Position numbers and translations under genes: made by a program. A model generated the notes under the pieces. The model did no database searches. It was not told where the DNA came from and saw nothing but the letters and a program-made list of their open reading frames with translations. A stretch of 64,000 nt of DNA from an uncultured Eubacteriales bacterium. GTDB taxonomy: Bacteria > Bacillota > Clostridia > Oscillospirales > Acutalibacteraceae. Shown one piece after another: positions 6,903 through 15,914 of this stretch; the stretch's first letter is position 1; each line of letters opens with the position of its first letter. Location of the stretch: contig CAKSGV010000007.1 of the NCBI GenBank assembly GCA_934454845.1, forward strand, positions 14,490 through 78,489, written 5' to 3'.

Positions 6903-9900
6903 ATGAAATCATCAATTTTAAAACGCACGATAAGTATTATAGTTTCGGCAGTGCTGGTTATAAGTGCGTCAGTAGCTACTTCTTTAATTGTAAGCAGAAA
7001 AAGGAATGTAACTGCGGTAACAAAAATAAAAAACGGAATGTCGGCATACGAATTGGCTGTAAAAAGCGGTTATAAAGGTGATATGAGCGAATGGCTTGAA
7101 TCCTTAAAAGGTAAATCGGCTTACCAAACGGCAAAAGAAGCAGGCTTTTCAGGCTCGGAAAAAGAATATAAAGAAGCCGTAAAAAATTTGGCAGATAATA
7201 AAGTAAATATTAAAACAGCTTCTTTTGACGATAAAGGACAGCTATTGATAACAATGTCTGATAATACCGTTATTAATTTAGGTAAAGCTGTAGGTGCAGA
7301 CGGCAAAAACGGAAATAATGGTAAATACGGAATAAGCATTTCTGACGCAAAAATAGAAAACGGAGAATTTATTCTTAAGTTTACTAACGGCGAAACAGTA
7401 AATTTAGGTAATATTACGGGTATGCGCGGAGAAAAAGGTTATTCTGCTTATGAAATCGCTTTGATGACAGGCAGTACGACTGCCTCATCAGAATCCGAAT
7501 GGATTACAAGCCTAAAGGGCGAAAAAGGCGATACCGGTGCTTCGGGTGCAGTTGGAGCAAAAGGTGATAAGGGAGAAAAAGGTGACAAAGGTGATACAGG
7601 TGAAAAAGGAGAACAAGGTTTAAAAGGTGATACCGGAGCAACGGGCGCTCAAGGCGAAAAGGGCGACAAAGGAGATAAGGGTGAAACCGGTGCGACAGGT
7701 GCACAAGGTGAAAAGGGAGATGCAGGTTTAAAAGGTGCAGACGGAAAGTCGACTTATGAAATAGCTAAGGAAAACGGTTTTACAGGTACAAAATCCGAAT
7801 GGCTCAATTCTTTAAAAGGTCTTGACGGATCAAACGGTAAATCTGCTTTTGAAATAGCAAAGCTTGCAGGACTTACTTCGGCTGAAACAGAATCAGAGTG
7901 GATAGCCAGCCTTAAAGGAAGTAAAGGAGATATCGGTGCGACAGGTGCCAAAGGGGAAAAAGGCGATACAGGTGATAGGGGCGATAACGGTAAGTCTGCT
8001 TTCGAAATAGCAAAGGATAACGGATTTATAGGAACAGAGGAAGAATGGATAAGCTCATTAAAGGGTGCTAAAGGTGACAGAGGTGCAACCGGTGCTAAAG
8101 GTGAAAAAGGCGATACAGGAGCGACAGGATCTCAGGGTGAAAAAGGAGATAAAGGTGATAAGGGTGATACCGGGGCAAAAGGTGACGACGGCGATTCGGC
8201 ATATGAGCTCGCGGTCAGAAATGGGATAATTGATTCTTCTGTTTCCGAAACCGATTGGCTTAATTCTTTAAAAGGTACAGACGGCAAAAAAGGAAATGAC
8301 GGAGTAGGAATTAATGATATAACAATAGATGATACAAATGGTAAGATGACTATAACTCTTACAGATTCGTCAAAAAAGTATGTATTTAATGTTAAGGGTC
8401 CTAAAGGAGATCAGGGTGACACCGGAGCAACAGGTGCTCAGGGTGAAAAAGGAGATAACGGTAAATCTGCATTCGAAATAGCAAAGTTAATTGGAGCTAC
8501 GACTGCCGAAACGGAAGATGATTGGATAGCGAGTCTTAAAGGCGAAAAGGGTGATAAAGGAGATAAAGGTGATACAGGTGCTCAAGGCGCCCAAGGTGAA
8601 AAGGGCGAAACAGGTTTAACGGGAGCAGACGGAAAATCGGCTTATGAAATTGCTAAGGATAACGGCTTTACAGGCTCAAAATCAAAATGGCTCGAATCAT
8701 TAAAAGGATTGCAGGGACAAAACGGCAAATCTGCATATGAGATTGCAAAGAGCGCAGGTCTTACAACTGCCACAAGTGAGAAAATTTGGATAGAAAGCCT
8801 TAAAGGAGATAAAGGAGATATCGGAGAAACAGGTGCTACCGGTGCCAAAGGAGATAACGGCAAGTCTGCATATGAGATTGCAAAGGACAACGGCTTTTCA
8901 GGCGCTGAAAAAGAATGGCTGAATTCTTTGAAAGGAGAAACCGGCGCAGCAGGCACACAAGGTGAAAAGGGCGACAAAGGAGATAAGGGTGACACCGGTG
9001 CGACAGGTGCACAAGGTGAAAAAGGAAATTCTGTTGAAAATGTTTTTATAGACGATAATGATTATCTCGTAGTAACCCTTTCCGACGGAAAAACAATAAC
9101 GATAACAAAATCCCTAAGAGGAGCAAAAGGCGAGACCGGAAACGGAATAAAGTCAATTGAGCTTACAAGCGATTACAAACTAAAGATAAGCTATACCGAT
9201 TCTTCAAAAGCAGACGATTATTTCACTCTGCAAAAAGGAGAAAAGGGTGATAAAGGCGACAGCCCGATTCTTTCTTTTGATTCGGTTAGCGGTGAATTGT
9301 TGGTAAAATATTCTGAAACCGAAACGCATATATCTCTCGGTGTTGTTAAAGGCAAGGACGGTAGTGACGGAAGAGGCATAGAAAAGACTGAAATTATTAA
9401 CGGTGAACTTATTATTTCTTATACTGACGGAACTTCGCAAAATGCCGGAAAATTGAGCAGCAGTACAGAGGAAACAGAGCTAATATTTGTTGAATTAGAA
9501 GACAGTACTTACGGAGTAAGAGCCGGAGAAAAAGCTAAAAATACGGCAGTTATAACTATTCCTGATACATATAACGGAAAAGCGATAACGCAGATATGTG
9601 AATCGGGATTTGAAAACTTATCAAAGCTTACAGAAATTATAATTCCTGATTCCGTTACGGAAATAGGCTCTTATGCTTTTTACAACTGCTCAAAATTGAA
9701 CAATATAACTTTACCTGAAAATTTAATAACCATAGGAGAATATTCATTTTCAAACTGTATTTCTTTAGAAGCAATTACTATTCCTGCTAAAGTTACAACT
9801 ATAAAAAAATTTGCTTTTTGGAATGATAATAAATTAACGAGTGCTACATTTGAAAATACCAATGGTTGGTATACGGATTATTCAAGCAGTAAAAAAGACG

Positions 9901-10088
9901 GAACTATTTATGCTTATTCTTACACCGATTCCTCTTATAAAAGTGATACTCAATATTATTATTTTACTGATAAGAAAATGATAGCTAAAATGCTAAGTAG
10001 ATATATTGAAGGTAGATACTTAGGTCCGAATCGCTGGTTTCGAGAAATTACATTTGAAAGATATAGCTATGATTGGCATAGAGAATAA
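6903..10088 (+). CDS. Collagen-like repeat surface protein with LRR_5 tail
   Basis: A 1061-residue protein, probably extracellular. One hydrophobic segment (about 8-30, ISIIVSAVLVISASVATSLIV) acts as signal peptide or anchor. The body alternates Gly-X-Y collagen-like tracts rich in GEKGDKGD and GATGAQGE with 11 copies of a 25-28-residue module of the type KSAYEIAKDNGFTG...EWLNSLKG. Between them are beta-rich inserts (VINLGKAVG, TITKSLRGAKGE). After about residue 865 comes a BspA/LRR_5-type region (KAITQICESGFENLSKLTEI, then IIPDSVTEIGSYAFYNCSKL). No LPXTG sorting signal is visible, so attachment would be by the N-terminal segment or non-covalent. Similar modules occur in Firmicutes surface proteins and phage tail fibres. 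Likely roles are adhesion or a surface filament (inference). The repeats should be prone to copy-number change. Confidence 0.88.
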   Translation: MKSSILKRTISIIVSAVLVISASVATSLIVSRKRNVTAVTKIKNGMSAYELAVKSGYKGDMSEWLESLKGKSAYQTAKEAGFSGSEKEYKEAVKNLADNKVNIKTASFDDKGQLLITMSDNTVINLGKAVGADGKNGNNGKYGISISDAKIENGEFILKFTNGETVNLGNITGMRGEKGYSAYEIALMTGSTTASSESEWITSLKGEKGDTGASGAVGAKGDKGEKGDKGDTGEKGEQGLKGDTGATGAQGEKGDKGDKGETGATGAQGEKGDAGLKGADGKSTYEIAKENGFTGTKSEWLNSLKGLDGSNGKSAFEIAKLAGLTSAETESEWIASLKGSKGDIGATGAKGEKGDTGDRGDNGKSAFEIAKDNGFIGTEEEWISSLKGAKGDRGATGAKGEKGDTGATGSQGEKGDKGDKGDTGAKGDDGDSAYELAVRNGIIDSSVSETDWLNSLKGTDGKKGNDGVGINDITIDDTNGKMTITLTDSSKKYVFNVKGPKGDQGDTGATGAQGEKGDNGKSAFEIAKLIGATTAETEDDWIASLKGEKGDKGDKGDTGAQGAQGEKGETGLTGADGKSAYEIAKDNGFTGSKSKWLESLKGLQGQNGKSAYEIAKSAGLTTATSEKIWIESLKGDKGDIGETGATGAKGDNGKSAYEIAKDNGFSGAEKEWLNSLKGETGAAGTQGEKGDKGDKGDTGATGAQGEKGNSVENVFIDDNDYLVVTLSDGKTITITKSLRGAKGETGNGIKSIELTSDYKLKISYTDSSKADDYFTLQKGEKGDKGDSPILSFDSVSGELLVKYSETETHISLGVVKGKDGSDGRGIEKTEIINGELIISYTDGTSQNAGKLSSSTEETELIFVELEDSTYGVRAGEKAKNTAVITIPDTYNGKAITQICESGFENLSKLTEIIIPDSVTEIGSYAFYNCSKLNNITLPENLITIGEYSFSNCISLEAITIPAKVTTIKKFAFWNDNKLTSATFENTNGWYTDYSSSKKDGTIYAYSYTDSSYKSDTQYYYFTDKKMIAKMLSRYIEGRYLGPNRWFREITFERYSYDWHRE

Positions 10089-10107
10089 ATATAATGGAGT
10101 AGGGAAA

Positions 10108-10821
10108 ATGAATTCAAATTTCAAAGATATAAAAGAAGTTTTTGAACTGACCGCTAAAAGTGAAATAATAAAAAGCAATTTATCGTTTGATCAGAATTAT
10201 ATGTATGCACTGACAAAAGAAAACGCAAAGAAATCGCGTAATCTAATTGAAAACGATAGCAAATACGGGGAATCATCTTATAAAAAATATTATAAATATT
10301 TAGGTAAAAAACTTAAAGATTATTCGAAAGAAGAAATAAAAACTATTCTTAAAGAAATTGCTTCGTCAAATTCAACTCGTACATCTAATATAAACATAGA
10401 TATTTTAAGCGATTATATTTTTAATAATAAAAAGAATTTTTTATTAAACCTTGAAAGCGGAAATGTAGAAATTATCGATGAAATATCTTCTATTGACGGA
10501 TTTATCCGCAAAGAAAAAAGCTTTGCAAGCAAAGTCTGCGCTTATCTTTGTGAGTTGGAATTTAAAAAAAGTAATTTTGCTGCTAATGATTCGGTTGTAA
10601 GAACAATTTTACCCTATTATCTTAATTATTTCGAAATTGCAAAAATAACTTCCAAAAAGCTCGGAAGTTGCCCATATACGGAATTTATCGATTATTTAGA
10701 CAGAATAAAAAATAAATTAAAAGAAGATTTAACATTTGAAGAAATAGACAATATAATCTGGTATTGCTATAAAAACGATTCTGTAAGAATAGCGGTTGCT
10801 ACAGCACTTTCTAAAAGATAA
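10108..10821 (+). CDS. Hypothetical protein, 237 residues
   Basis: I do not recognise this protein. ATG 10108 is used because GGAGTAGGG lies just upstream; an earlier in-frame start overlaps the preceding gene. It is Lys/Glu/Asn-rich and mostly helical, with no signal peptide or membrane segment, so probably cytoplasmic. The middle contains many Ile/Asn residues (SNINIDILSDYIFNNKKN). The gap to the collagen-like gene is 19 bases with no terminator, so the two probably share one transcript. A shared transcript suggests a partner in making, exporting or regulating the surface protein, but nothing in the sequence shows this directly. Confidence 0.75.
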   Translation: MNSNFKDIKEVFELTAKSEIIKSNLSFDQNYMYALTKENAKKSRNLIENDSKYGESSYKKYYKYLGKKLKDYSKEEIKTILKEIASSNSTRTSNINIDILSDYIFNNKKNFLLNLESGNVEIIDEISSIDGFIRKEKSFASKVCAYLCELEFKKSNFAANDSVVRTILPYYLNYFEIAKITSKKLGSCPYTEFIDYLDRIKNKLKEDLTFEEIDNIIWYCYKNDSVRIAVATALSKR

Positions 10822-10826
10822 ATTTA

Positions 10827-10859
10827 AAAAGCATTCTCAAAAAATGAGAATGCTTTTTT
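10827..10859. terminator. Bidirectional terminator
   Basis: AAAAGCATTCTC pairs with GAGAATGCTTTT, flanked by an A-run on the left and a T-run on the right. It can end transcription of both the 237-residue gene and the convergent ABC transporter gene. Confidence 0.85.
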
Positions 10860-10862
10860 GCT

Positions 10863-13478
10863 TTATTCACTTCTCAAAGCTGTTACGGGATCGCGCTTAG
10901 CCGCCATTCTTGACGGGATAAGACCTGCTATAAAGGTTAAGAACATACTTATCAAAATTAAGATTATCGCGCCCTGAACAGGGAGAATTGCCGCGAGTTC
11001 CTCTATATTTGTTAGGTGCCTTATAACAGCGTTTATCGGGATCAGCAAAAGCAGTGTAATGCCTATTCCTAAAACTCCCGATGTGAAGCCCTCGATCAAA
11101 GTTTCGGCATTGAATACTCTTGAAACATCGTGCTTCGAGGCGCCCATTGCGCGCAGGATTCCGATTTCCTTTGTTCTTTCAAGCACTGAAATATAGGTTA
11201 TAATTCCTATCATTATTGAAGAAACAACAAGCGAAATGCTTACAAATGCGATCAAAACATAGCTTATAGCGTTAATTATTTTGGTTACGGAGGAAAGAAG
11301 CAGACCTATATAATCGGTATAGGTTATCTGTTCGGATTCTTTGACCGATTTATTATAATCACTTATAATATCGCTGATTTTTTCCTTTGACTCAAAATCC
11401 TTAGGGTAAATATTTATCGTTGAGGGAGAGTCGATATCCGAAACGCCGAGCTTTGCCATATTTTCGTCATAAGACGAGCCGCTGAAAGCCTGCGCGAGAT
11501 AAGAAGAAAACTTATCTACTATCTGACTGTCGGTCTGGCCCTGCGCTTTTAACTGTGCGATATATCCTGTAAACTGCGCCTGCTGATCGGCGGGGAGAGT
11601 TGCGATATACGCGTTTAATTCTTCCATTGTGTAACCGTCTGACTTAGGAAACTGCATACCTGTGAAAATATCGGTCTGCTCATTTTCTTTTTGCGCTTTG
11701 ACGATCTCGGTATCGTTTATCTCATTTATTAAATGCTCTGTTAGAGAACTTAAATATCCTACGGTGCTTCCGCTTGACTGCGCCGCCGATTTACTCTTTG
11801 AGCGCAGAATTCCGACTATCTTTATTTCCTGCGAATTTTTAAGTTTATCTAAAATATAAAGTTCATCGGAAGAATTGTCCGAATAAGTGCCGTCAGGATT
11901 TTTGGAGTAATAATCTGTATTTAAAAGGAGTTTGAATTTAAGGGACAAAATTTCATCATAGGTATAAGAAGTGGTTTTTTGTTTTTCTACCTTTTGAGTT
12001 TTGCCCTCCATAGCGTTTTTAAGAATTTCTTTAAGCTCGGAGGAGTCTTTTAAACCTAAAGAATAAAGAGTGTAATCGCTTATCTGATCGTTTTCGTCTA
12101 CTATTACGACCGCTTCATCATAGTTCTTCGGTTTTCTTCCGGTAATCACTTCATACTGTCTGTCCATAAGCTCATCGTTATCGATAAGCTCTTTCCAGAC
12201 ATTTGAGTTATAAAATCCGTTCATTGAAGAATAAGAAGACTGTGTTGTTTCGGGCTTAAAGCCGAGATCTTCAAAAACTGTGGATGGGTTTACTTTATAT
12301 CCGCTCTCAGTATAGATATTCATAACGGTCGAATAACCGTATTTTATATCCGAAGTATAATCCTTTAAATCGCTTTTTCCGCTTTCGGCAAATTTTTTAA
12401 AGGAGGCTAGATCGTTATTACTTGTTCCGTTTACCATTGAGGTGATCATATCGCTCATTATATCGTTAGAATAAATCTTGCCGTTTTGCTTTTTGATATC
12501 CGATTTATTATTGCCCATAAGCGATTGAGCAAGCTCGCTTATATCGGTGCCGGTCTGCTCAATGGAAATAGGATAGCTTGAAAGAGTGTCCTCTTCGACG
12601 CGGTTGATATATATTTGAACTCCGCTAGAGAGCGATAAAATCAGAGCAATACCGATTATTCCGATAGAGCCTGCAAAAGAGGTAAGGATAGTGCGCGCCT
12701 TTTTAGTAAACAAGTTATTAATTGAGAGCGAAAGCGCGGTGAAAACGGACATTGACGGCTTTTTCTGCTTTTTATTATCCTTTTCTTCGATAATTTCTTC
12801 TTTTATTGGATCGGAGTCGCCGACCACTTTTCCGTCAAAAAGCTTTATAATTCTTGTTGAATATTTTTCGGCAAGCTCGGGGTTGTGGGTAACCATTATA
12901 ACAAGCCTGTCTTTTGCGACTTCTTTTAAAATATCCATTATCTGAACGCTTGTTTCACTGTCAAGCGCGCCTGTAGGCTCATCGGCAAGCAGAATTTCAG
13001 GATTATTAACAATCGCTCTTGCAATGGCTACTCTCTGCATCTGACCGCCCGACATTTGATTTGGCTTTTTATCGAGCTGATCGCCGAGTCCCACTTTAAT
13101 AAGCGCCTCCTGCGCACGCTTTTTGCGCTCGGATTTTCTTACGCCCGAAAGAGTGAGCGCAAGCTCAACATTTGACAAAACGCTTTGGTGGGGAATAAGA
13201 TTATAGCTTTGAAAAACAAAGCCTATGGTGTGATTTCTGTAAGTATCCCAATCGGAGTCCTTATATTCTTTTGTGGATTTTCCGCTGATGATAAGATCGC
13301 CGCTTGAATATCTGTCAAGTCCGCCGATAATATTGAGCAGAGTGGTTTTTCCGCAGCCTGACGGGCCGAGGATAGAAACAAATTCGTTTTTCCGAAATTC
13401 GATATCAATTCCCTTTAGAGCGGTGACCTTTTGACCGCCGACATCGTAATTTTTAACTATATTTATAAGGTTGAGCAT
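10863..13478 (-). CDS. MacB-like ABC transporter, ATPase fused to FtsX permease
   Basis: An 871-residue fusion protein. The N-terminal ATPase (about 1-225) has Walker A GPSGCGKTT, signature MSGGQMQRVAIARA, Walker B ILLADEPTGALD and the switch His in VTHNPE. A linker leads to the first membrane helix (about 268-290), a very large extracellular segment of about 430 residues, and three C-terminal helices forming the FtsX domain (ERTKEIGILRAMGASKHDV). This architecture fits mechanotransmission ABC proteins that act on extracellular substrates such as lipoproteins, peptides or antibiotics. No MacA-type partner is adjacent. ATG 13478 is chosen because GGAGG lies just upstream; the TTG at 13490 would overlap that site. 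Substrate unknown. Confidence 0.92.
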   Translation of the reverse strand: MLNLINIVKNYDVGGQKVTALKGIDIEFRKNEFVSILGPSGCGKTTLLNIIGGLDRYSSGDLIISGKSTKEYKDSDWDTYRNHTIGFVFQSYNLIPHQSVLSNVELALTLSGVRKSERKKRAQEALIKVGLGDQLDKKPNQMSGGQMQRVAIARAIVNNPEILLADEPTGALDSETSVQIMDILKEVAKDRLVIMVTHNPELAEKYSTRIIKLFDGKVVGDSDPIKEEIIEEKDNKKQKKPSMSVFTALSLSINNLFTKKARTILTSFAGSIGIIGIALILSLSSGVQIYINRVEEDTLSSYPISIEQTGTDISELAQSLMGNNKSDIKKQNGKIYSNDIMSDMITSMVNGTSNNDLASFKKFAESGKSDLKDYTSDIKYGYSTVMNIYTESGYKVNPSTVFEDLGFKPETTQSSYSSMNGFYNSNVWKELIDNDELMDRQYEVITGRKPKNYDEAVVIVDENDQISDYTLYSLGLKDSSELKEILKNAMEGKTQKVEKQKTTSYTYDEILSLKFKLLLNTDYYSKNPDGTYSDNSSDELYILDKLKNSQEIKIVGILRSKSKSAAQSSGSTVGYLSSLTEHLINEINDTEIVKAQKENEQTDIFTGMQFPKSDGYTMEELNAYIATLPADQQAQFTGYIAQLKAQGQTDSQIVDKFSSYLAQAFSGSSYDENMAKLGVSDIDSPSTINIYPKDFESKEKISDIISDYNKSVKESEQITYTDYIGLLLSSVTKIINAISYVLIAFVSISLVVSSIMIGIITYISVLERTKEIGILRAMGASKHDVSRVFNAETLIEGFTSGVLGIGITLLLLIPINAVIRHLTNIEELAAILPVQGAIILILISMFLTFIAGLIPSRMAAKRDPVTALRSE

Positions 13479-13548
13479 AATTTCCTCCAATCCTTTTATA
13501 AGATTATAGACTGAAATTATAACAAAATTGTGAATTTTTGTAAAAAAA

Positions 13549-13577
13549 TTGATAATTCTTTAAAAAGGTGCTATAAT
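13549..13577 (+). promoter_or_regulatory. Promoter of the second class A PBP
   Basis: TTGATA (13549-13554), a 17-base spacer and TATAAT (13572-13577), 43 bases before the TTG start codon at 13620. Confidence 0.8.
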
Positions 13578-13619
13578 GGGCAGGGTTAAACAAAATCAAA
13601 ATTTTCGGAGGATAAATTC

Positions 13620-15881
13620 TTGAAGCGATTTTTTAAATTTTCCTGTATAGTGATGTCGGCGTTGCTTTTAGTATCGTCTGTAATGCTTATGTTCTCTATA
13701 GCGGGAAAGGGGAAAAGCACATCTAAGCTTGACCCGTTTAACAGCAACGATATCGTTGAAAATATAAAAAATCTCGAGATCAATATGACTTCCATTATAT
13801 ATGTGAAAGACAAAAACGGGAAATGGCAGGAATATCAGCGCTTGCACGGCAATGAAAACCGAATTTGGGTGCCGATAGAAAATGTTCCGCAAAACCTTAT
13901 TGACGCTTTTGTTTCTATTGAAGACGAGCGCTTTTATACCCACACGGGAGTTGACTGGAAAAGGACCACAGGCGCTTTTTTAAACTCTATACCCGGAGTT
14001 GAGCTTTATTCAACCAAACAGGGCGGATCCACGATAACTCAGCAGCTTATAAAAAATTTGACCAATGATAAGGAAAAAAGTGCAACAAGAAAATTAAGGG
14101 AAATAACCAGAGCGTTAAGTATCGAAAAAATGCTCAGCAAAGATGAAATTTTAGAAGCATATCTTAACACTATTTCGCTCGGAAGCGATATTTGCGGAGT
14201 GCAGGTTGCCTCAAACTATTATTTCAATAAGGATGTAAGCGAGCTTAGTCTGGTTGAGTGCGCGGCTCTTGCCGCAATAACCAAAAATCCATCACTTTAT
14301 AATCCTGACAGGTATCCCGAAAAAAACAAGGAAAGACGGCTTAATGTTCTTAAAAAAATGCTTGAGCTCGGCAAAATAACAATGCAGGAATACGGCGATA
14401 ATTACGATAAGGATATAATTATCGATAAATCGCAGGAAAGCAATTTTGAAATTCCGATAAATAATTATTTTGTCGATACGCTTATCGATCAGCTTATAGA
14501 AGAGTTTGCCGAAAAGTATAAATGCAGTACGGAAACTGCCTCTTCAATGCTTTATAACGGCGGCTATAAGATATATTCGAGCCTTAACACCGAAGTTCAG
14601 GAAATTATGGAAGATATTTACGGCAATGTGAATAAATATTTTTCTCAAAGATCAAAACTGAATAAAAGCAAACACGTCGAAAGCGCTATGACTATTATGG
14701 ATTATTCGGGTCATATCGTAGGACTTGTCGGCGGCACGGGTGAAAAGACTATAAACAGGGGAATAAATTTTGCCACTTCTCCGCGTCAGCCGGGTTCGAC
14801 TATGAAACCGCTCGGCGTTTACAGTCAGCTTATAGATAAGGGAACTATAAATTATTCATCGATTTATACCGATGCTCCGCTTGATAACTATTACGGCAAC
14901 GGCAAAAAGGGTCCTAAAGAGTGGTACGGCTATTATGCCGGCAAAATGACCGTGAAAGATGCGCTTGAACATTCTGTCAATACTATTCCGTGCTGGCTTT
15001 TGCGCGATCAGCTCGGAATTGACACATCATTTGATTTCTTAAGGGAAAAATATCATCTTACCTATCTTAATAAAGAAGATAAGAATTTATCGTCATTAGC
15101 TCTCGGCGGCTGCAGCCGAGGAATTACAACCGTGCAGTCTGCGGCGGCGTACGCCGTTTTCGGTAACGGCGGAAAATACCATCAGCCGAAAACCTACTAT
15201 AAAGTTGTAAAAGCAGGGAATAACGAAACAATTTTAAAAGACGACAGCAGCGGAACGCAGATTATCAAATCCACCTCCGCCACTGTTATGAACAGACTTT
15301 TACAGAACGTTGTTTACGGCAGGCGCGGCACAGGTACTTCAATTGCGGGATTTTCAAAAATGAAGGCTTACGCAAAAACCGGTACTACCAGCGAGCAGAA
15401 CGACCTTTGGATGGTCGCAGGAACGCCATATTATATAGGCTCTGTTTGGTTTGGATTTGATAAGAAAGAATATGTAAACAACTCAAATTCTGCGGCAAAC
15501 ATCTGGAAAGATGTTATGACGAGAGTTCACAAAAATCTTGAAGAAAAAGATTTTGAATATGATGAGGAAGTTGTGGAAGAATTTTATTGTCCTTATACAG
15601 GATATTTAAGCGGAGCCGGGTGTCAGAGAGTTAAGGGCTATTATGTTCCCGGTTATGTGCCCACCGCTAAATGTAACGGTCAGCACAGTTCTGCAAAAAC
15701 AGAAGATACTTCAAGCGAAGAAAGTTCTTCCGGCTCTGTTTCGGCTTCCGGTGCTTCTAGTTCTTCTTCGGAGCAGTCCTCATCATCGGAAAGCTCTTCA
15801 TCGAGTTCTTCGGAGGCTTCTTCTTCGGAAGAATCGTCTTCTTCGGATGCTCCGAGCGAAACGGAATCAAGTTCAAGATAA
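13620..15881 (+). CDS. Class A penicillin-binding protein with serine-rich tail
   Basis: A 753-residue bifunctional peptidoglycan synthase, clearly paralogous to the protein at 4209-6473 but with a much shorter cytoplasmic tail. The membrane segment is at about 9-28. The GT51 domain has SIEDERFYTHTGVDW (Glu101) and GGSTITQQLIKN. The transpeptidase motifs are Ser393-Thr-Met-Lys396, SVN 452-454 and KTGT 586-589. After the catalytic domain come about 55 residues dominated by Ser with scattered Glu/Asp, a flexible extracellular tail that may cross the wall or be modified. Translation starts at TTG, with CGGAGG 9 bases upstream. The downstream copper ATPase is 33 bases away and may be co-transcribed. 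Confidence 0.94.
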   Translation: MKRFFKFSCIVMSALLLVSSVMLMFSIAGKGKSTSKLDPFNSNDIVENIKNLEINMTSIIYVKDKNGKWQEYQRLHGNENRIWVPIENVPQNLIDAFVSIEDERFYTHTGVDWKRTTGAFLNSIPGVELYSTKQGGSTITQQLIKNLTNDKEKSATRKLREITRALSIEKMLSKDEILEAYLNTISLGSDICGVQVASNYYFNKDVSELSLVECAALAAITKNPSLYNPDRYPEKNKERRLNVLKKMLELGKITMQEYGDNYDKDIIIDKSQESNFEIPINNYFVDTLIDQLIEEFAEKYKCSTETASSMLYNGGYKIYSSLNTEVQEIMEDIYGNVNKYFSQRSKLNKSKHVESAMTIMDYSGHIVGLVGGTGEKTINRGINFATSPRQPGSTMKPLGVYSQLIDKGTINYSSIYTDAPLDNYYGNGKKGPKEWYGYYAGKMTVKDALEHSVNTIPCWLLRDQLGIDTSFDFLREKYHLTYLNKEDKNLSSLALGGCSRGITTVQSAAAYAVFGNGGKYHQPKTYYKVVKAGNNETILKDDSSGTQIIKSTSATVMNRLLQNVVYGRRGTGTSIAGFSKMKAYAKTGTTSEQNDLWMVAGTPYYIGSVWFGFDKKEYVNNSNSAANIWKDVMTRVHKNLEEKDFEYDEEVVEEFYCPYTGYLSGAGCQRVKGYYVPGYVPTAKCNGQHSSAKTEDTSSEESSSGSVSASGASSSSSEQSSSSESSSSSSSEASSSEESSSSDAPSETESSSR

Positions 15882-15914
15882 AAAAATTAATTTTATATAA
15901 AGAGTGGTGGAATT

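Noticed and set aside
7500..9260. CRISPR-like repeat array
   Set aside because: The repeats are in-frame collagen codons, have no constant repeat length or unique spacers, and lie in one long open frame.
13668..13943. Leftward open frame inside the second PBP gene
   Set aside because: Shadow of the clear PBP coding frame, as are similar antisense frames in most genes here.
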